Shown here: positions 1-17,944 of the stretch, piece by piece | How the letters are laid out: the number at the start of each line of letters is the position of its first letter | Position numbering within the stretch: position 1 is the first letter of the stretch | Assembly (NCBI GenBank): GCA_027704905.1 | Contig: CM051016.1 | Location: 17,153,038-17,217,037 of the forward strand | Direction of reading: 5' to 3' | DNA from: Muraenolepis orangiensis | Lineage: Eukaryota > Chordata > Actinopteri > Gadiformes > Muraenolepididae | Length of the DNA: 64,000 bases | The notes under the pieces: generated by a model | What the model saw: the letters and a program-made list of their open reading frames with translations, nothing else | What the model was told of the DNA's origin: nothing | Database searches by the model: none | Translations under genes and position numbers: made by a program

Positions 1-2612
1 TGCCTGCTTAAGAAGAAGCCACTGCAATGGTGACTTTGGATGGTATCCGTTAACTTGTGAAACCTCTGGATGTGGTGAGGGATGTGGGGACACCAACCCA
101 GTAATTGTACTGGGTGCAACTGAACCATTTCCCAACACACACACCCACCAACACACAACTAGAATCTTCTATTGCTATGATATCCATCCATGTCCCCCCA
201 CCCGCACGTAAAGGACGGCCAGTTCCTTTTCACCGCAATCAATCATAGCTTGGCAACAATCCATCTCTCTGTATGGCATATTGTAATGGGGACAGGTTTG
301 ATCATGTTTTGATGGAGTGCATCGCCATGGTGGCACTGGGCCCCACACACATTACACACACACACACACACACACACTGTCTGTGCACTGAATTGTAAAA
401 TGAAGCTTCCTCCTCTTCCTTCTACTTTTCTTTTGTCGAGGGTATCTCGGAGGAGCTGGGTCTCTTGTCAGCTGTGGGAGAGAGGCTTATCTCGCCCCTT
501 CGTCCTCTCTCTCCACTGCTGTGCTGCTCTGCTGTTTTGCACTCCAGCGTTTTTATTTAGTGTTTTATCGGTGTACAGAAATACAATCCCCAATGGCTTT
601 ACAATATGTGGTCCGGCCTTGAGGCACCGAGGCCTACACAGAAAACATGATAACCAATCATAGGTACAGGGGGACCCCTTTAGTTTCATTGCATGGCCGA
701 CGTCTGTGTGATATAACACACAGACGGTGGTTTGTTTGATATCATGATTCACTGTGACTGCTATCTCCACTTGGTGACTTGCCAGGGGAACGCCACTCCC
801 TTCTAAACACACCACCAGAGAACCAAAAAACCATGGGAAGTTGTACATGCCCCAAAACATCCTCCTCATTCCTCCTAATATTCATCCCTGGATCTGCCAA
901 AGAATACCACAGTTACAAATAAACCACTGTATTATTGTAATACAATTGGTATTAAATGAATAAAGCTGCAAGTCGTTTTGAAACCTACTTACATATCAGG
1001 ATCTAGAGAGTCTAGTCGAGGCTGCACATCTACTGCCCTAATCTTATCCAACTAAATAGTTCTGTGTTTCCTTGTCAATATCCTGGGCTACTTAGTTTGT
1101 AATTTAGTAAGTGAATTAGCTACCAGGCTCGCGATAGGCTGTTTGACGACTGTTTGATATCCTTGTTCCCCACTTAGGCCTTGCTGGACGGCAGCACAGC
1201 CCAATGTTTATTGTTCTAAAGCTCTGGCAGTAAAATGACGACATAAGTCGGGGGCTAGGAGCACACTATGGGTATGATTCATGGCTGGGCCATGCCTCCT
1301 ACTGCCCTATATACCCCTGGGAGTAGATGAGACCGGCTAGTGTCTGTCCTCGGTGGGATAGGGGTCACTCACTGCATTGCTACTGGTGTGCGCAGTAGAC
1401 CAGCTACCTATTTGACTGTAGCGTTGTTTGCACAGTGAGTTTACAGACTCATGGGATGACTAACCTGGGCTCCTCCTCCTGTCGTATCAGGAGAACAAGA
1501 CCTTTTGTCCATTGTCTTGTCACGTTTCATCACATTTAAGTAAATCATTTCTGTTTGCTCACAAGGGCGCTTTTAATTTAGTTCCCAAATCAAATGTCAT
1601 ATTGTTGTTGTTAAGTCCAATATAATTGTATTAATCGGATGTGAATTACTATCATGTGTCAAGTTTTGGCCTCAGTGGAATTGATGTAATACAAAGCATA
1701 TGCACGTTATTGATAATCCTATCTGTGACGTGCATTCTCTTGAAGCCGTGTCTCGGTGTGGTGGCCTACTGTAATTGGCAAACCAAGACCGATTGATCAG
1801 CAAACAGCTGGCGCCAACGCAGACAGAGCAGCACAACACGGCCTCCTCCCATTATTTTAGGAACATTAATGGCGACCATCTGTGTGTGTGTGTTTGTGTT
1901 GGTGTGGGATCACCACTCATGCTCCCAAGTGCTTTTGCTGGGCTGCGGTAACCAGTCCTCCCCTATCTAGCGGGTTTGATGTCCTCCCTAACTCTTGTGT
2001 ACGCTGAAGTCCACCGAGAAGTACACACGCACACGCACGCACACGCACGCACGCACGTGGCCGTAGTCAAGTGGGAAACCTTCCCTGTTTCTTTAGAAAT
2101 GTTCTGACAAGCAAGTTGTTTTTATTTAAACTTTTTTGATGGACAGTGCAGTGAAGAGGAGATTGAATAAGAGAGAGAGAGAGAGAGAGAGGTGTTGCAG
2201 CACTGAAGACTGCTGGTCAGAGTGAAACTTGCTTGGTTGCTACAACAACGGCAATTATTCTCAGCCGGCGATCAACCACCTCTGTATGTGGAGAGGAGGC
2301 ACCGTCGGGGGTTGAACCATGGCAGGCTTCCTACCCGTCAATGTCAGACATGGCGACGAGGGGGGAAGATTTGGGAGGTCTGAAACACGGTACCAGAAGG
2401 GTATACGTCTCTGCTTGTTGGTGGACCTGACGTATTGTGCTCATTAACTGGGGATCCTAAGGAGGAGAAGGGTGCCCTGCTTGGCAGTACTTAATGATTC
2501 TGGATGGTTCTCGGCCTTCCAGGAGACAGCGGGTGTTATGAAGCCCTCCGCAACGGACCTATGGAATTACCCTGGACACCTTTACAGACAAATGGACACT
2601 GCTACTCATTTG

Positions 2613-2810
<198 letters not shown>

Positions 2811-3610
2811 TGGCAAACGACTTGCTAAGAGACAAGACTGCGGTGTGTTAAAAGATGCTTTGTGTATGGTAGGCTCTATCATTGCTGTAATGACCTCTCC
2901 CCATAGTGTCATATGAGGCATATTCAAATTTCTACCAGACATCCACAGGTCTCTCCTATTTCTTGTTTTATAATATTGCATTCAGTCTTTGAGCCATGCT
3001 CCTATTAGTCCGTCATCCGGTACACGCCGAGAATAACCCCTTTAGAGTTGTCTGTGTTCCTTTCAGCGGAAAGGAACCGAGCAAACAACTGAACGAGCAA
3101 ACCTTGTATTGTTTACCACAGCAATATGTGTCATTTAATTTCCCGATAGCGCTATCATTAAAATATAGGCCTAGCCTGTTTTGTGGTAATTCAATACATA
3201 AGTCGTCCATATAAAAAAAACTAAAAAACAACATGGTACATCCTGTTTTTGTATACCCCGGTGTGAATTTAATACTTGACAAATGAAAAGTACTGAATAT
3301 TTTCTCATTTTATGTGCAAATAGTACAGTAGAACAGCTTAGGACAGTCTGGTTCAGGATCACTTTTCTATCATGCAGCCTTCAAAACCAGGACACTCTTT
3401 TTATCACTATTTTACAATTTTCCTAATCGAAGCCCTACCTGGTATTCGACAGACGGATGGTTCATAGTGAGGACCTCATTGTTGGTTATTGCTGTCTTGG
3501 CCACCATCACACTCCTCTACAGTTTGTCCTTAAAGTGAGAGTCAGAGGTAAGAACCTGAGTGACTTCGGCTTCCACATAACTACATGATTACAGTTCACA
3601 TGTCTCGTGT

Positions 3611-3764
<154 letters not shown>

Positions 3765-4456
3765 AGTTACTAGAATCAAGGCGACTGCAAACAATGCGAG
3801 GAACAAGTCAAGTCAAGCCTCAGTAGTCCCTTTTTAGTCGGCTCTCTGCAGTGCATGTCACATGCACGGCCACCGGAGAACCAGTCCTTCTAAAGCTCCC
3901 AAAAACTCTCCAAGCTGTGCCAGCAATGTAATTATCAGAGAGACAGACTAATTTATACCGGGCTGTTCCTACTCAAATGGCTTTTTTTTTTCTTTTCAGG
4001 CTCCTTCAGCCACCAATTTGGTTCAACGTTTCCTGCACTTTAGGGAAAGAGATTAATGGATATAAAAGAGGCTGGGCCTCTAGTTCCCCCCTGTGAGTCC
4101 TTCCGCCTGACAGCGCGGCTGTCATGGCCCACGTCCTCCATGCAGAGTCCCGGGAAATCCCTCCCAGCCTCCTGGTCTCTGGCTCCTGCCGGGGTCGTAT
4201 CTCGTAGCATCTGCGGCCCCACGAGAGGAGCCTTGGACGGGCTGAACTCGCGGCCGTGTGAGAGTAGCCACGCCGCTTCGGCTCCGAAGACTCCCCCTCT
4301 TCCAGGACGTCTCCGGAGGGGCCCGTGAAGGACGGGAACATAGTCCACATTAACACCCTGGGCACCGGGGAGCCCTTACTGCTGTTCCCCTTGCACAGAC
4401 GCACGCCCCTAATGAGGTGCCAGTGGAGGCTGCGTTTGGGAAATGGGGTTGATAAG

Positions 4457-4612
<156 letters not shown>

Positions 4613-4898
4613 GGTTGTCTTTTCCACCTCTGCTCCCTCCACTCTCCTACCATGCACCGGTGAGCATGGCATCAGTCAACCCACGAACCAGGCAGCATTC
4701 TAGCTCGCTGGAGCTTGCTAGCTCCTTCTTTCTTACGCCGCCTCCTTCTTCTTCATCTCCTCCTCATCCCACTCCATCATGCAGTCCTTTCCCCCTTCAT
4801 TGTTCCCCCTGTCCGTTATGCTTCACTAGGCCACCTGGGGGAGAGAGTGTGGGCTCCCCTCTGCCTGGTGACAGCTCACTCGGGAGGGGGTAGGGAGG

Positions 4899-4930
4899 GA
4901 GCATTGGATGCTGGGAGGCATCCAATGCTC
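4899..4930 (+). repeat. Perfect inverted repeat, 13-bp arms
   Basis: Arms GAGCATTGGATGC (4899-4911) and GCATCCAATGCTC (4918-4930) are exact reverse complements around a 6-base loop, TGGGAG. The motif ATTGGATG recurs just downstream. Confidence 0.9.
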
Positions 4931-6431
4931 ATTGGATGGTGGAGTCGAGGAGGAGGGAGGCTTTCTGTACGGATTAGGGGTGGCAGAGGGAGCCCCAGCT
5001 GGGTGACTGTGTGTGATGTGTTCCACCACCTGCTGGTGCTGCTGTTGCTTCTGCTCACGACGGAGGAGCAAGGGACATCTTCTCCAGAGAGAGAGACCTG
5101 GGCCAATAGGCCGACTACCATATATGCCTGTGTGCAACCGTCCCCTGGACGGACATGTAGATTGTGTGCGCAACACTACTCTGTACGAGTATAAAAAGCA
5201 CATACAACGCTGCCTGACACCGTTTTGAACCGTGTCCAAGCCATGTGTGAGCTACAGACTCCTACAGGAACCACTTCACCCCAGTGAGGCCACTCTCTAA
5301 GTCAAAGCGTCACCTCTCCCCGCTGTTTTAATGTGACGTGAGGCGTAAATCGCTGTAAAATATAAAGCCGCTTCCTGCTCTTGACAGAAGGTCGACCGCG
5401 CAACAGCTGTCTTGCTGGCAGCGCAGATGTGTTTTTGCGCTGTTGTGCAGTGTGTTTACGTTTTACCTTTCAAGACTCTTTCCCCCCTTTGAAGCTCATG
5501 GAGGCTTTTGGGCTCATATTGTTTTCATTTCTGCACACATGGTCACATTTGGCAAAGTGCTACGGTAACACTTTTGACACATGTTCTGTTCTTTATAGTC
5601 CGTGTCTGAACAGCCCGTTCAGCTTTTTGCTCAATAATGAGTCATCGTTTTTTTTTAGTAATGTGGCTTCTCTGTGGATCATGTGTCCCTGACATTGTGA
5701 AATAAATGTGGCTTGCCATACATACTTTTGTTCTCCACTTCTCCACACAACAGTTAGCCAATTAACTAATGTACCGTTTTTGCTTAGCATTGACCGCTAA
5801 CATTTATCAACAATCAATCCTCAGTCTCTGGCGATAATTAATCAACTGTGATAAATGTGTCGTTAAACAATCGGGATAAATGGGTAGTTGATCAATCGTG
5901 ATGTTTGTGTGGGGTAAGGAAATGGTAGGTAGTGATCGGTGATCAGAATAACCGTTAACAAGACAGTTTCTTTTTTGGCCAGGATTCTGTTTTGTCAAGG
6001 ATATTGGCAAAGAGGGCCCTCTTTAAGATGGAGCAAAGAGATTGACTCAGACCAACGGGCTCTCTCTCTCGCTCTCTCTGCTATTCTACTCCACTTCTTT
6101 TTGTAATGAGAGAGGCTTGAAGCAGGGAAATCGAAAACTGCAGTTTTCGCTTAGACAGATTTCCACTAGGCTTTCAAACCACCAGAAAAAAATGGCTTGT
6201 TTACTTGCTGCCTGGTACCAATTGTATGGCTTTTTTGGTATATCTATGATGTTCTCTCTGTACCTCCGCAATGATGTTATAAGAACGTGTTATAAGAGTT
6301 TCTAGTTTCACTTTTGGCTCAATACCTTTCCTGAATAACCGTGTTATTTTCCCTCCTCTCCCCCCCCTGTGGATGCAGAGTGCCTCTGGTTCAACGGTTC
6401 CCCCCCCCTCCCCTCCTGCCCTCCCCATCAG

Positions 6432-6455
6432 ACCTGCTCCCGGCCGCCCTGAGAG
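6432..6455 (+). other. STXBP6: Candidate 5' UTR segment and splice acceptor before the STXBP6 start codon
   Basis: A long pyrimidine stretch (about 6400-6428) ends in CAG at 6429-6431, a strong 3' splice site 24 bases before the ATG. A second, weaker acceptor (GATGCAG) ends at 6378. An in-frame TGA at 6450-6452 lies two codons upstream of the ATG, so translation cannot begin further upstream in this frame. That the exon starts exactly at 6432 is inferred. Confidence 0.5.
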
Positions 6456-6609
6456 ATGAGTGGCAAGTTGGCCATCAACAAGGAGGTGTTCACGCCCAAC
6501 GATGAGAAGATGCTGGCCGCCGTGCAGGTCAAGCGTCGCACCAAGAAGAAAATCCCCTTCTTGGCCACCGGGGGCCAGGGAGACTACACGACCTTCATCT
6601 GCCTCTCAG
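6456..6609 (+). CDS. STXBP6: STXBP6 (amisyn), coding exon 1, residues 1-51
   Basis: Amisyn is a soluble SNARE-related protein that binds syntaxin-1 and SNAP-25 and restrains regulated exocytosis. Its N-terminal half is a PH-like, phosphoinositide-binding domain and its C-terminal part is a VAMP-like SNARE coil. This exon encodes the protein's start, MSGKLAINKE, then the very basic segment VKRRTKKKIPFLATGG (residues 25-40), which is characteristic of amisyn and lies in the PH-like domain where membrane lipid contact is expected. The ATG at 6456 is preceded by an in-frame TGA at 6450. The exon ends in CAG followed by GTAGG (phase 1), leaving one base of the Val52 codon. The next exon lies 36.4 kb downstream. 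A short repeat with a 'tagggctga' terminus begins only 27 bases after the donor. Confidence 0.96.
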
Positions 6610-6636
6610 GTAGGAGGATAGACCAGGCATCCCGAA

Positions 6637-6775
6637 GTAGGGCTGAATGATATTCCGATTATTATTATTTTTTTGGACAGATATTACGATATGATTGTTA
6701 TTTCACACTGTTCACTATATACATTGTTAGCTATCACATTGTTCATTTTCACGATCACGATAAAACGTGAGACTG
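6637..6775 (+). mobile_element. MITE-like repeat fragment ('tagggctga' terminus)
   Basis: Starts 27 bases after the exon 1 donor with 'agtagggctgaatgatatt'. It shares the order of terminus, 'ttggacagat', then 'acgatatgatt' with the inverted copy at 47215-47491. Termini of the form 'agggctg' are common in fish non-autonomous DNA transposons, probably hAT-type. The far end was not found, so this is a fragment. Confidence 0.45.
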
Positions 6776-7120
6776 CAGAAATTGGGGATCAAACTCGGTA
6801 CCTTTTGGCTTGGAGTTGAACATCGCTGGACTATATCTACTCTGCCTTTTACTACATCTACGCCTATGCCTTCTCCCTTTTATCTCCTCTTTATGGAGGA
6901 TATCTTTATCTCCTGATTTCCCATGAGCATTTGATTTATTTTTCATTTTCTCTTGGTTTTATTTGGTTTAGCAAAATGCATCTTCCTTAAGACGGGACAC
7001 AACCCCCTACCAGGCTTAAGCAGGCATATGTGGTTAGGTGTGGCGTCTCTTCATGTGGCGTCTCTCCTGGTGCGTTGGTCCTCGCTCGCTGCGATCACCA
7101 TCACTGTCAAACAAACCAGG

Positions 7121-7232
7121 CCAGGAGCCTGAGGCCAGGAGCCTGAGGCCAGGAGCCTGAGGCCAGGAGCCTGAGGCCAGGAGCCTGAGGCCAGGAGCCT
7201 GGGGCCTGAGGCCTGGGACCAGGAGCCTGGGA
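7121..7232 (+). repeat. 14-bp minisatellite
   Basis: Six tandem copies of CCAGGAGCCTGAGG followed by degenerate units. The reverse-strand open frame here (leucine/proline/glycine-rich) is an artefact of the repeat. Confidence 0.95.
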
Positions 7233-7239
7233 CCCACGC

Positions 7240-9215
<1,976 letters not shown>

Positions 9216-9721
9216 TGGCTCCGGTGGCAGATAGTGGAGGCCTTGAGCCAGGCAGTGACATCGTTATGCAATCCCCAGTATGTGTGAACAAAGAGACCAC
9301 GCCATATAAGGAATAGAAACGCTGCTCTTTCCCTCACTCGGCCCCCACGCGCAGTCGCCAGAGTGACTGGATATAATTCACATCAAATGTATAAACTAAG
9401 ACCTTTTTTGCCATTTTCTGCACTTCTATATCACTTTCTTCCAGCTATATTTGTTCTATTTTATTATATTTGAACCGGGGGTCTCATTTTTTTTAAAAGC
9501 AATGTATGCATGTCAAAATCCTACACATAGTTCCTATTAATGTCATGCATCATTTTTGGTATTTTGTATATCACGGTATGGTATAGTAGATATGGTTTAT
9601 TGCTAATTAAATCCATCGCTCCATTGTTCCATGAAGACTCTTTGCGGGTGACTTTGCGGGTGCAGCCTTGAGAAACATTGAGAAACATTTCAGCTCTAAT
9701 CTGTTCAGTGGCTGCGATCGA

Positions 9722-9743
9722 GGGGGGGGGGGGGGGGGGGGGG
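9722..9743 (+). repeat. Poly(G) run of 22
   Basis: Uninterrupted G homopolymer, among the longest in the window. Confidence 0.95.
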
Positions 9744-12918
<3,175 letters not shown>

Positions 12919-13235
12919 CTAATATACTGTATGTGGGTGGGTGCTGGGCTGTGTTGTGCAGAATGTTGCCTCCCAGTGGGACTGTCATGGGGCCAACATA
13001 ACAGCGGTCTGGGAAGATGAATGTGTGCCTCCTGGTATACAAGCAGGAGATGTGTCACGCCTCCGAGTCTCCCCTCGGGAGAGCAGACACACTTCAGCTG
13101 GACACTGTACACAGCATCCGTACAAGGATAGTTTTCATCCACAGGCCTACTGAACTGCTAGTGAGTGCTGCCACTATCATAACATTGTCATTAACATTAG
13201 ATAATCATACTTTACTGGACTTTCTGGTCTCATAA

Positions 13236-13470
13236 TGCGTTACTGCACCATATTCATGATGCTGCTGCACTACTGGCACTTTAAATGTATGTACATTCAA
13301 CACATGTACATATCATTTAACAGTCACTTTGCTGCTCTTTTTTTGTTTGTTTATTTTTATTGTATATATTATTTTTATGGTATTGTTTTGGAGATGTATA
13401 CTGCAGGAGGGAATGGGGAGTAAGCGTTCCAATGTACTTGTTGCAATTGGCCATTAAAATATCTTGTATC
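13236..13470 (+). mobile_element. Family T retroelement 3' end, copy 1
   Basis: Shares in order 'gatgctgctgcactact', 'ggcactttaaa', an AT-rich middle, 'gcaggagggaatggggag' and an 'aatatcttgtatc' end with the other family T copies. It is a 5'-truncated non-LTR retroelement tail without coding sequence. Confidence 0.75.
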
Positions 13471-13731
13471 ACTGGCAAGCCACACCGCCTTAGCATGTTG
13501 GGCCGTCCTCTGTCCTGGGAACGTCTATTTGCATGCAGTGTCGGAACGAGAGCTGACGCTAGTTTAGTCACCCTCACAACGTCGATTGATTTCACTGTTG
13601 ACAATCAATCAATAGAGGCGATTGTTTTTGCAATCATTCATCGTTTGGCCTTTACAATGGCATGAATTATTAATTAAGAAACGTCCCGTCATAGGTTACC
13701 AGAGCCGACAAGCAACCCAGAAAAGTAAAGT

Positions 13732-13803
13732 ATTCAAGATTCAAGATGTTTTTATTTGCCATTTGCCATTTCCCCCATTCCCTCATGCAGTATGAATTTC
13801 AAC
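13732..13803 (-). mobile_element. Family T copy 2, 3' part (split by an L2 insertion)
   Basis: Begins 'attcaagattcaagatg', the reverse of the TTGAATC tail, and continues to 'cagtatgaatttc'. The expected continuation of the family resumes at 15238 after an L2 fragment. Confidence 0.8.
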
Positions 13804-15237
13804 ATTACATTACATTAGTCATTTAGCAGACGCTTTTATCCAAAGCGACTTACAGTAGTGTGTTTCAACAATGGAAGGTAAGAGAACAACTCGACACCAG
13901 AAGTCAAAAGTGCATTTCATTTCTAACAAGTCTCCAATAACTGAACCAGTGCTCAGGTAGAAGTACAACAATTCAGGCAAAAGTGTAAGGGAAAAAGTAC
14001 AATAAGTTGGCAAACAATATGCAACAATATCTAGAACAATATATACCTATCTATAATATGTAATCTACTTTTGACTGACTTAATTGACGCTACGAGGAAG
14101 GATCCGGGAAGTGTGTCCTGAAGAGATGGGTTTTCAGCCTGCGGCGGAAGATGGGGAGTGACTCTGCAGTCGTGACATCCGTGGGGAGTTTGTTCCACCA
14201 AATTGGGGCCAGGACGGAGAAGAGCCGTGACCGTCGTAGATCGGCCACACGGGCCCCTAAGTGAGGGGGCAAACAGACGGCCCGAAGAAGCCGAGCGAAG
14301 TGGACGGGTTGGGATGTAGGCCTTGACCATTGCCTGGAGGTAGGATGGAGCAGTACCTTTTACTGCCTTGTAGGCTAGCACCAAGGTCTTGAACTGGATG
14401 CGAGCAGCTACAGGTAGCCAGTGTAGAGTCCGAAGGAGGGTAGATGTGTGGGAGTACTTGGGGCGGTTGAACACCAGGCGAGCTGCAGCTTTCTGAATGA
14501 GCTCCAGGGGCCTGATGGCAAATGCCGGGGCGCCAGCAAGGAGGGAGTTGCAGTAGTCCAGCCGGGAGATGACAAGAGCCTGGATGAGCACCTGCGCAGC
14601 CTTTTCAGTGAGAAAAGGCCGAATCCTCCTGATGTTGTAGAGGAGGAATCTGCAGGAGCGTGTCACCGATGCAATGTTTGCCGAGAACGACAGTTGGTCG
14701 TCCAGGGTCACACCCAGATTCCTTGCGGTCCGAGTAGGTGTCACCACAGCATCATCAATGGTGACAGCCAGGTCTCGGTGCGGACAGCCCTTTTGCCGGG
14801 AAGAACACTAGCTCAGTCTTGTCCAGGTTGAGCTTTAGGTGGTGCATCGACATCCAATTTGAGATGTCTTCTAAGCACGCGGCAATGCATGTTTCCACTT
14901 GCGTGTCCGAGGGGGGACACGACAAGACCAGTTGGGTGTCGTCAGCAGTGGTAGGATAAGTCATGGGAGTGGATAACAGGACCAAGGGACATTGTGTAGA
15001 GGGAGAAGAGGACCCAGGACCGATCCTTATGGAACCCCAGTAGTCAGTCGGCGTGGTTCCGACACAGACCCTCCCAGTGCCACCTGGTAGGAGCGACCCA
15101 TCAGGTTGGATGCAAACAAGGCGAAAGCAGAGCCCAAGACACCCATCCCCTCAAGGGTGGAGAGGAGAATCTGGTGGTTCACAGTGTCGAATGCTGCATA
15201 CAGGTCCAGGAGTATCAGGACCGAGGAGAGCGAAAAA
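13804..15237 (-). mobile_element. L2-like LINE, 5'-truncated and frameshifted, nested in family T copy 2
   Basis: Reading the minus strand downward, RT pieces appear in order: DLYAAFDTVNHQILLSTL (near 15.2 kb, motif A region), SVLGPLL (motif B region), ADDTQL with the preceding Tyr lost (near 14.9 kb), then a 238-codon open stretch (14747-14031) with LGVTLDDQLSF, ISRLDYCNSLLAG and LHWLPVAARIQFK, the C-terminal signature of fish L2-clade LINEs. Frames change at least twice, so it is dead. The 3' end has the common fish tail 'catttagcagacgcttttat' and a short 'attacattacatt' end. Confidence 0.88.
14031..15235 (-). pseudogene. Broken reverse transcriptase ORF of the L2-like LINE
   Basis: The C-terminal part is open from 14747 to 14031. 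Upstream pieces lie in other frames (14985-14755 and about 15235-15000). The catalytic FADD/YADD box is reduced to ADD after a small deletion. The full element would encode an endonuclease plus RT for target-primed reverse transcription. Only part of the RT and the C-terminus remain. Confidence 0.82.
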
Positions 15238-15545
15238 CAACAATACTATACTAAACTATGCAATACTATGCTATACTATACTATGAACAACATTATATAC
15301 TACTTCCGATATGCTATTCTATATACTATAAACAACACTATAATCTATATATATATATATATATATACTATTCTATAAACACTATACTGTAACAATACTA
15401 TACACAATAAAGAACGAAGTGACTGACAGTGACTGATGGATGAAACAGTATGCATACATATGGTGAATTGTGCTAAAAGCATTTTAAAGTGCCAGTAGTG
15501 CAGCAGCGTCATGAAAGCAAGTGAATGAATGCATGAATACCCATA
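15238..15545 (-). mobile_element. Family T copy 2, 5' part (split by an L2 insertion)
   Basis: Starts 'caacaatactatactaaac' and proceeds through an AT-rich 'actata' section to 'gcattttaaagtgccagtag' and 'tgcagcagcgtcatga', matching in order the uninterrupted copy at 38200-38530. With 13732-13803 it makes one element. Confidence 0.8.
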
Positions 15546-15652
15546 TTCCACAGGTGAAATACCTTATTCATAAGTATTTTTCACTTATTGCTTCAACTAT
15601 CAATCGATGATTTAAAAGTAGAATCGGTATAAACACAAGCAGTACCTATTCT

Positions 15653-16057
15653 GTCTACCGACTATCCATCCATCCATCTTCTCCCGCTTATCCGAAATCG
15701 GGTCGCGGAGGTAGCAGCTCCAGCAGGGGACTCCAAACTTCCCTCTCCCTGGCAACATCGACTAGCTCTGACTGGGGGATCCCGAGGCGTTCCCAGGCCA
15801 GTGTGGAGATGTAATCACCCCACCTGTACCTCGGTCTGCCCGCTCCATCCTCCCCTCACTCGAGAACAAGACCCCGAGATACTTGAACTCCTTCACTTGG
15901 GATAAGGACTCCCTCCCTACTTGGAGTAGACAATCCACCGGTTTCCTGCTAAGAACCATGGCCTCAGATTTGGAGGTGCTGATCCTCATCCCAGCCGCTT
16001 CACATTCTGCTGCAAACCGATCCAGTGAGTGCTGAAGGTCACAAAGTCTACCGACTA
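15653..16057 (-). mobile_element. Rex3 (RTE-clade) LINE copy with internal deletion and 12-bp target duplication
   Basis: Direct repeats GTCTACCGACTA lie at 15653-15664 and 16046-16057. Between them the minus strand encodes EAMVLSRKPVDCLLQVGRE and EFKYLGVLFSSEGRMER, which jumps directly to the 3'-terminal part (RYRWGDYISTL, then LGIP) and ends in a CATC/GATG tail. The RT segment expected between RMER and RYRWGD is missing. GATG tails and these C-terminal motifs are typical of Rex3. The body is 381 bp. Confidence 0.9.
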
Positions 16058-16414
16058 ATTGTTTTGAATTAGAAGCTTGGTATTAGGAGTTTGGACTGTG
16101 GTGCCCAACAACAGCGGTTTTGAGCCCAAATGGCGGTCGTCTTGCCAGCTTGAGAACCTTTTTGGAGAAGGAACGCCACGGGCGAGGGCCATCTCAAAGC
16201 AACCTCGCAGCGCAGAGAACAGAGAACTGATGCAACCTCACTGAAAGACAACTTCAATCATGCGTCAACCCACTTTGTCTGAAGGAAAAAATGTCTGAAA
16301 AAGCATTTGGATCTGGTGCCTGAAAGTAGGGGTTTGAAAGTAAAACACATGCACACACACATATTTAACTAAAGGGCTGTTATGCCACTGCTCCCTCTGT
16401 ATAAAAGGGGCTCA

Positions 16415-16594
<180 letters not shown>

Positions 16595-17861
16595 ATCTAG
16601 ACACGCCTCAGTGATTTTGACTTGCCCCTTCACAAGCCCAGGGGACAAACTGTCACCCAGTGTCCTCTCCCTCGAGCCTTCTGTTCAGCTCCACTTTCAC
16701 GCGGTCAATTTAACCTCCCCTGTCGTATATCCACGAGCCGTTATCCAGTGGAAACTGTGGGGGTGTGTGAGTGTTCCCCTTCAATGCAGGACAACTGAGC
16801 AGTTCTGAAGGCTGTGATGTCGAGAGCACGTTTGAAATGCGTGGCCGCTGTTCCTTTTAAAGGCCGGGACACACTAAATATAAAAAAAAACAAAAAAACT
16901 CAGAACTCATAAAAACTCATCAATAAATATTTAAAACAAAAGAAATAACTCTCCTCACCAGCAGGTGACGGTAGTCTGTTTGTCATTCGAAAAATGGAAA
17001 ACTTGACGCTTTATGATGTTGTCTGTCTGTACAATGTTTGTCAACACAAACGGCATGACTTTCACATAATGCAGTTAATGCATGTCATTCAAATAATGTC
17101 ATTCAACAACCACAGCAGGATTGACTGGAATCGTATCATCAAGACCACTGTCCACTGTCAAGAAGCCCTGCCCCTATGCAAACGTCATTGTACACACTCT
17201 GGTTGTCAGGGGCATTAAAGCCATTCTCTGAACCAGCATTTGTCTGCATACTGTTAAGCGCATTTGTTCTTTCCTCCGTGATAAAATGTAGTGTTTGGTT
17301 CTGTAGGTCTTGTTAATCTAAAAGCATCAGGACAGTTGCAGTTGGTTTTTGCTCTTCATTGGTCTGTTCAAAGTCATCAGGAGGAGGTTGTTCATCTTTT
17401 GCTAATGGCACGCGGATTGGGTCATCTCTTTGGTTACCTTTTTTTTTTTTTTTTTTTTTTTGTGTGTGGTCACAGAGAACTGAAAGCAAATGAAATACTG
17501 TTGGAAAATGTCACCTGAACTGGCGAGTCAGGACTGATGACAAATCAGTCAAAAGCAAATAGAACACACCATAATAAGCTTACATAGCCAGGGTGTCCCA
17601 TTCCACATTGTAGCCAGTTATTATCTCTGCAAATTAAGACTGGCCCTATTATAAAATATAGACATTCATGGATATTGCACGGAACTATTTGCCACTGCAA
17701 ATATGGGCACTAAACAATGAACATAATGTGGAGTTTTGCAAAGTGTCTGACAAAATCTCTGACCGGTTCTGTTTAGGCAGGCATGAATACAACAAAAATG
17801 ACCTCGGAATTATAAATACTTGTGTGCACAAGATACTAACTTGTTCCCACAAGATAATTAT

Positions 17862-17944
17862 CGGAGCCCCTAAAATCCCAAAAGTTCATCGATGTTTATC
17901 TTGAGCCCACAAAGTAAATAACTTTTGGGACTTTAGGGGCTCCG
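17862..17944 (+). repeat. Inverted repeat with 24-bp arms
   Basis: The left arm (17862-17885, starting CGGAGCCCCTAAA) and right arm (17921-17944, ending TTTAGGGGCTCCG) are reverse complements with one mismatch and a 35-base spacer. Just upstream, two 'cttgt...cacaagata' units (17818-17858) suggest the repeat belongs to a larger dispersed element. Confidence 0.88.

Noticed and set aside
400..869. Overlapping frames on both strands near the window start as a first exon
   Set aside because: No similarity to amisyn or any other protein I recognise, and no start or splice context.
14448..14831. 127-codon + strand frame
   Set aside because: Antisense to the L2 reverse-transcriptase remnant.
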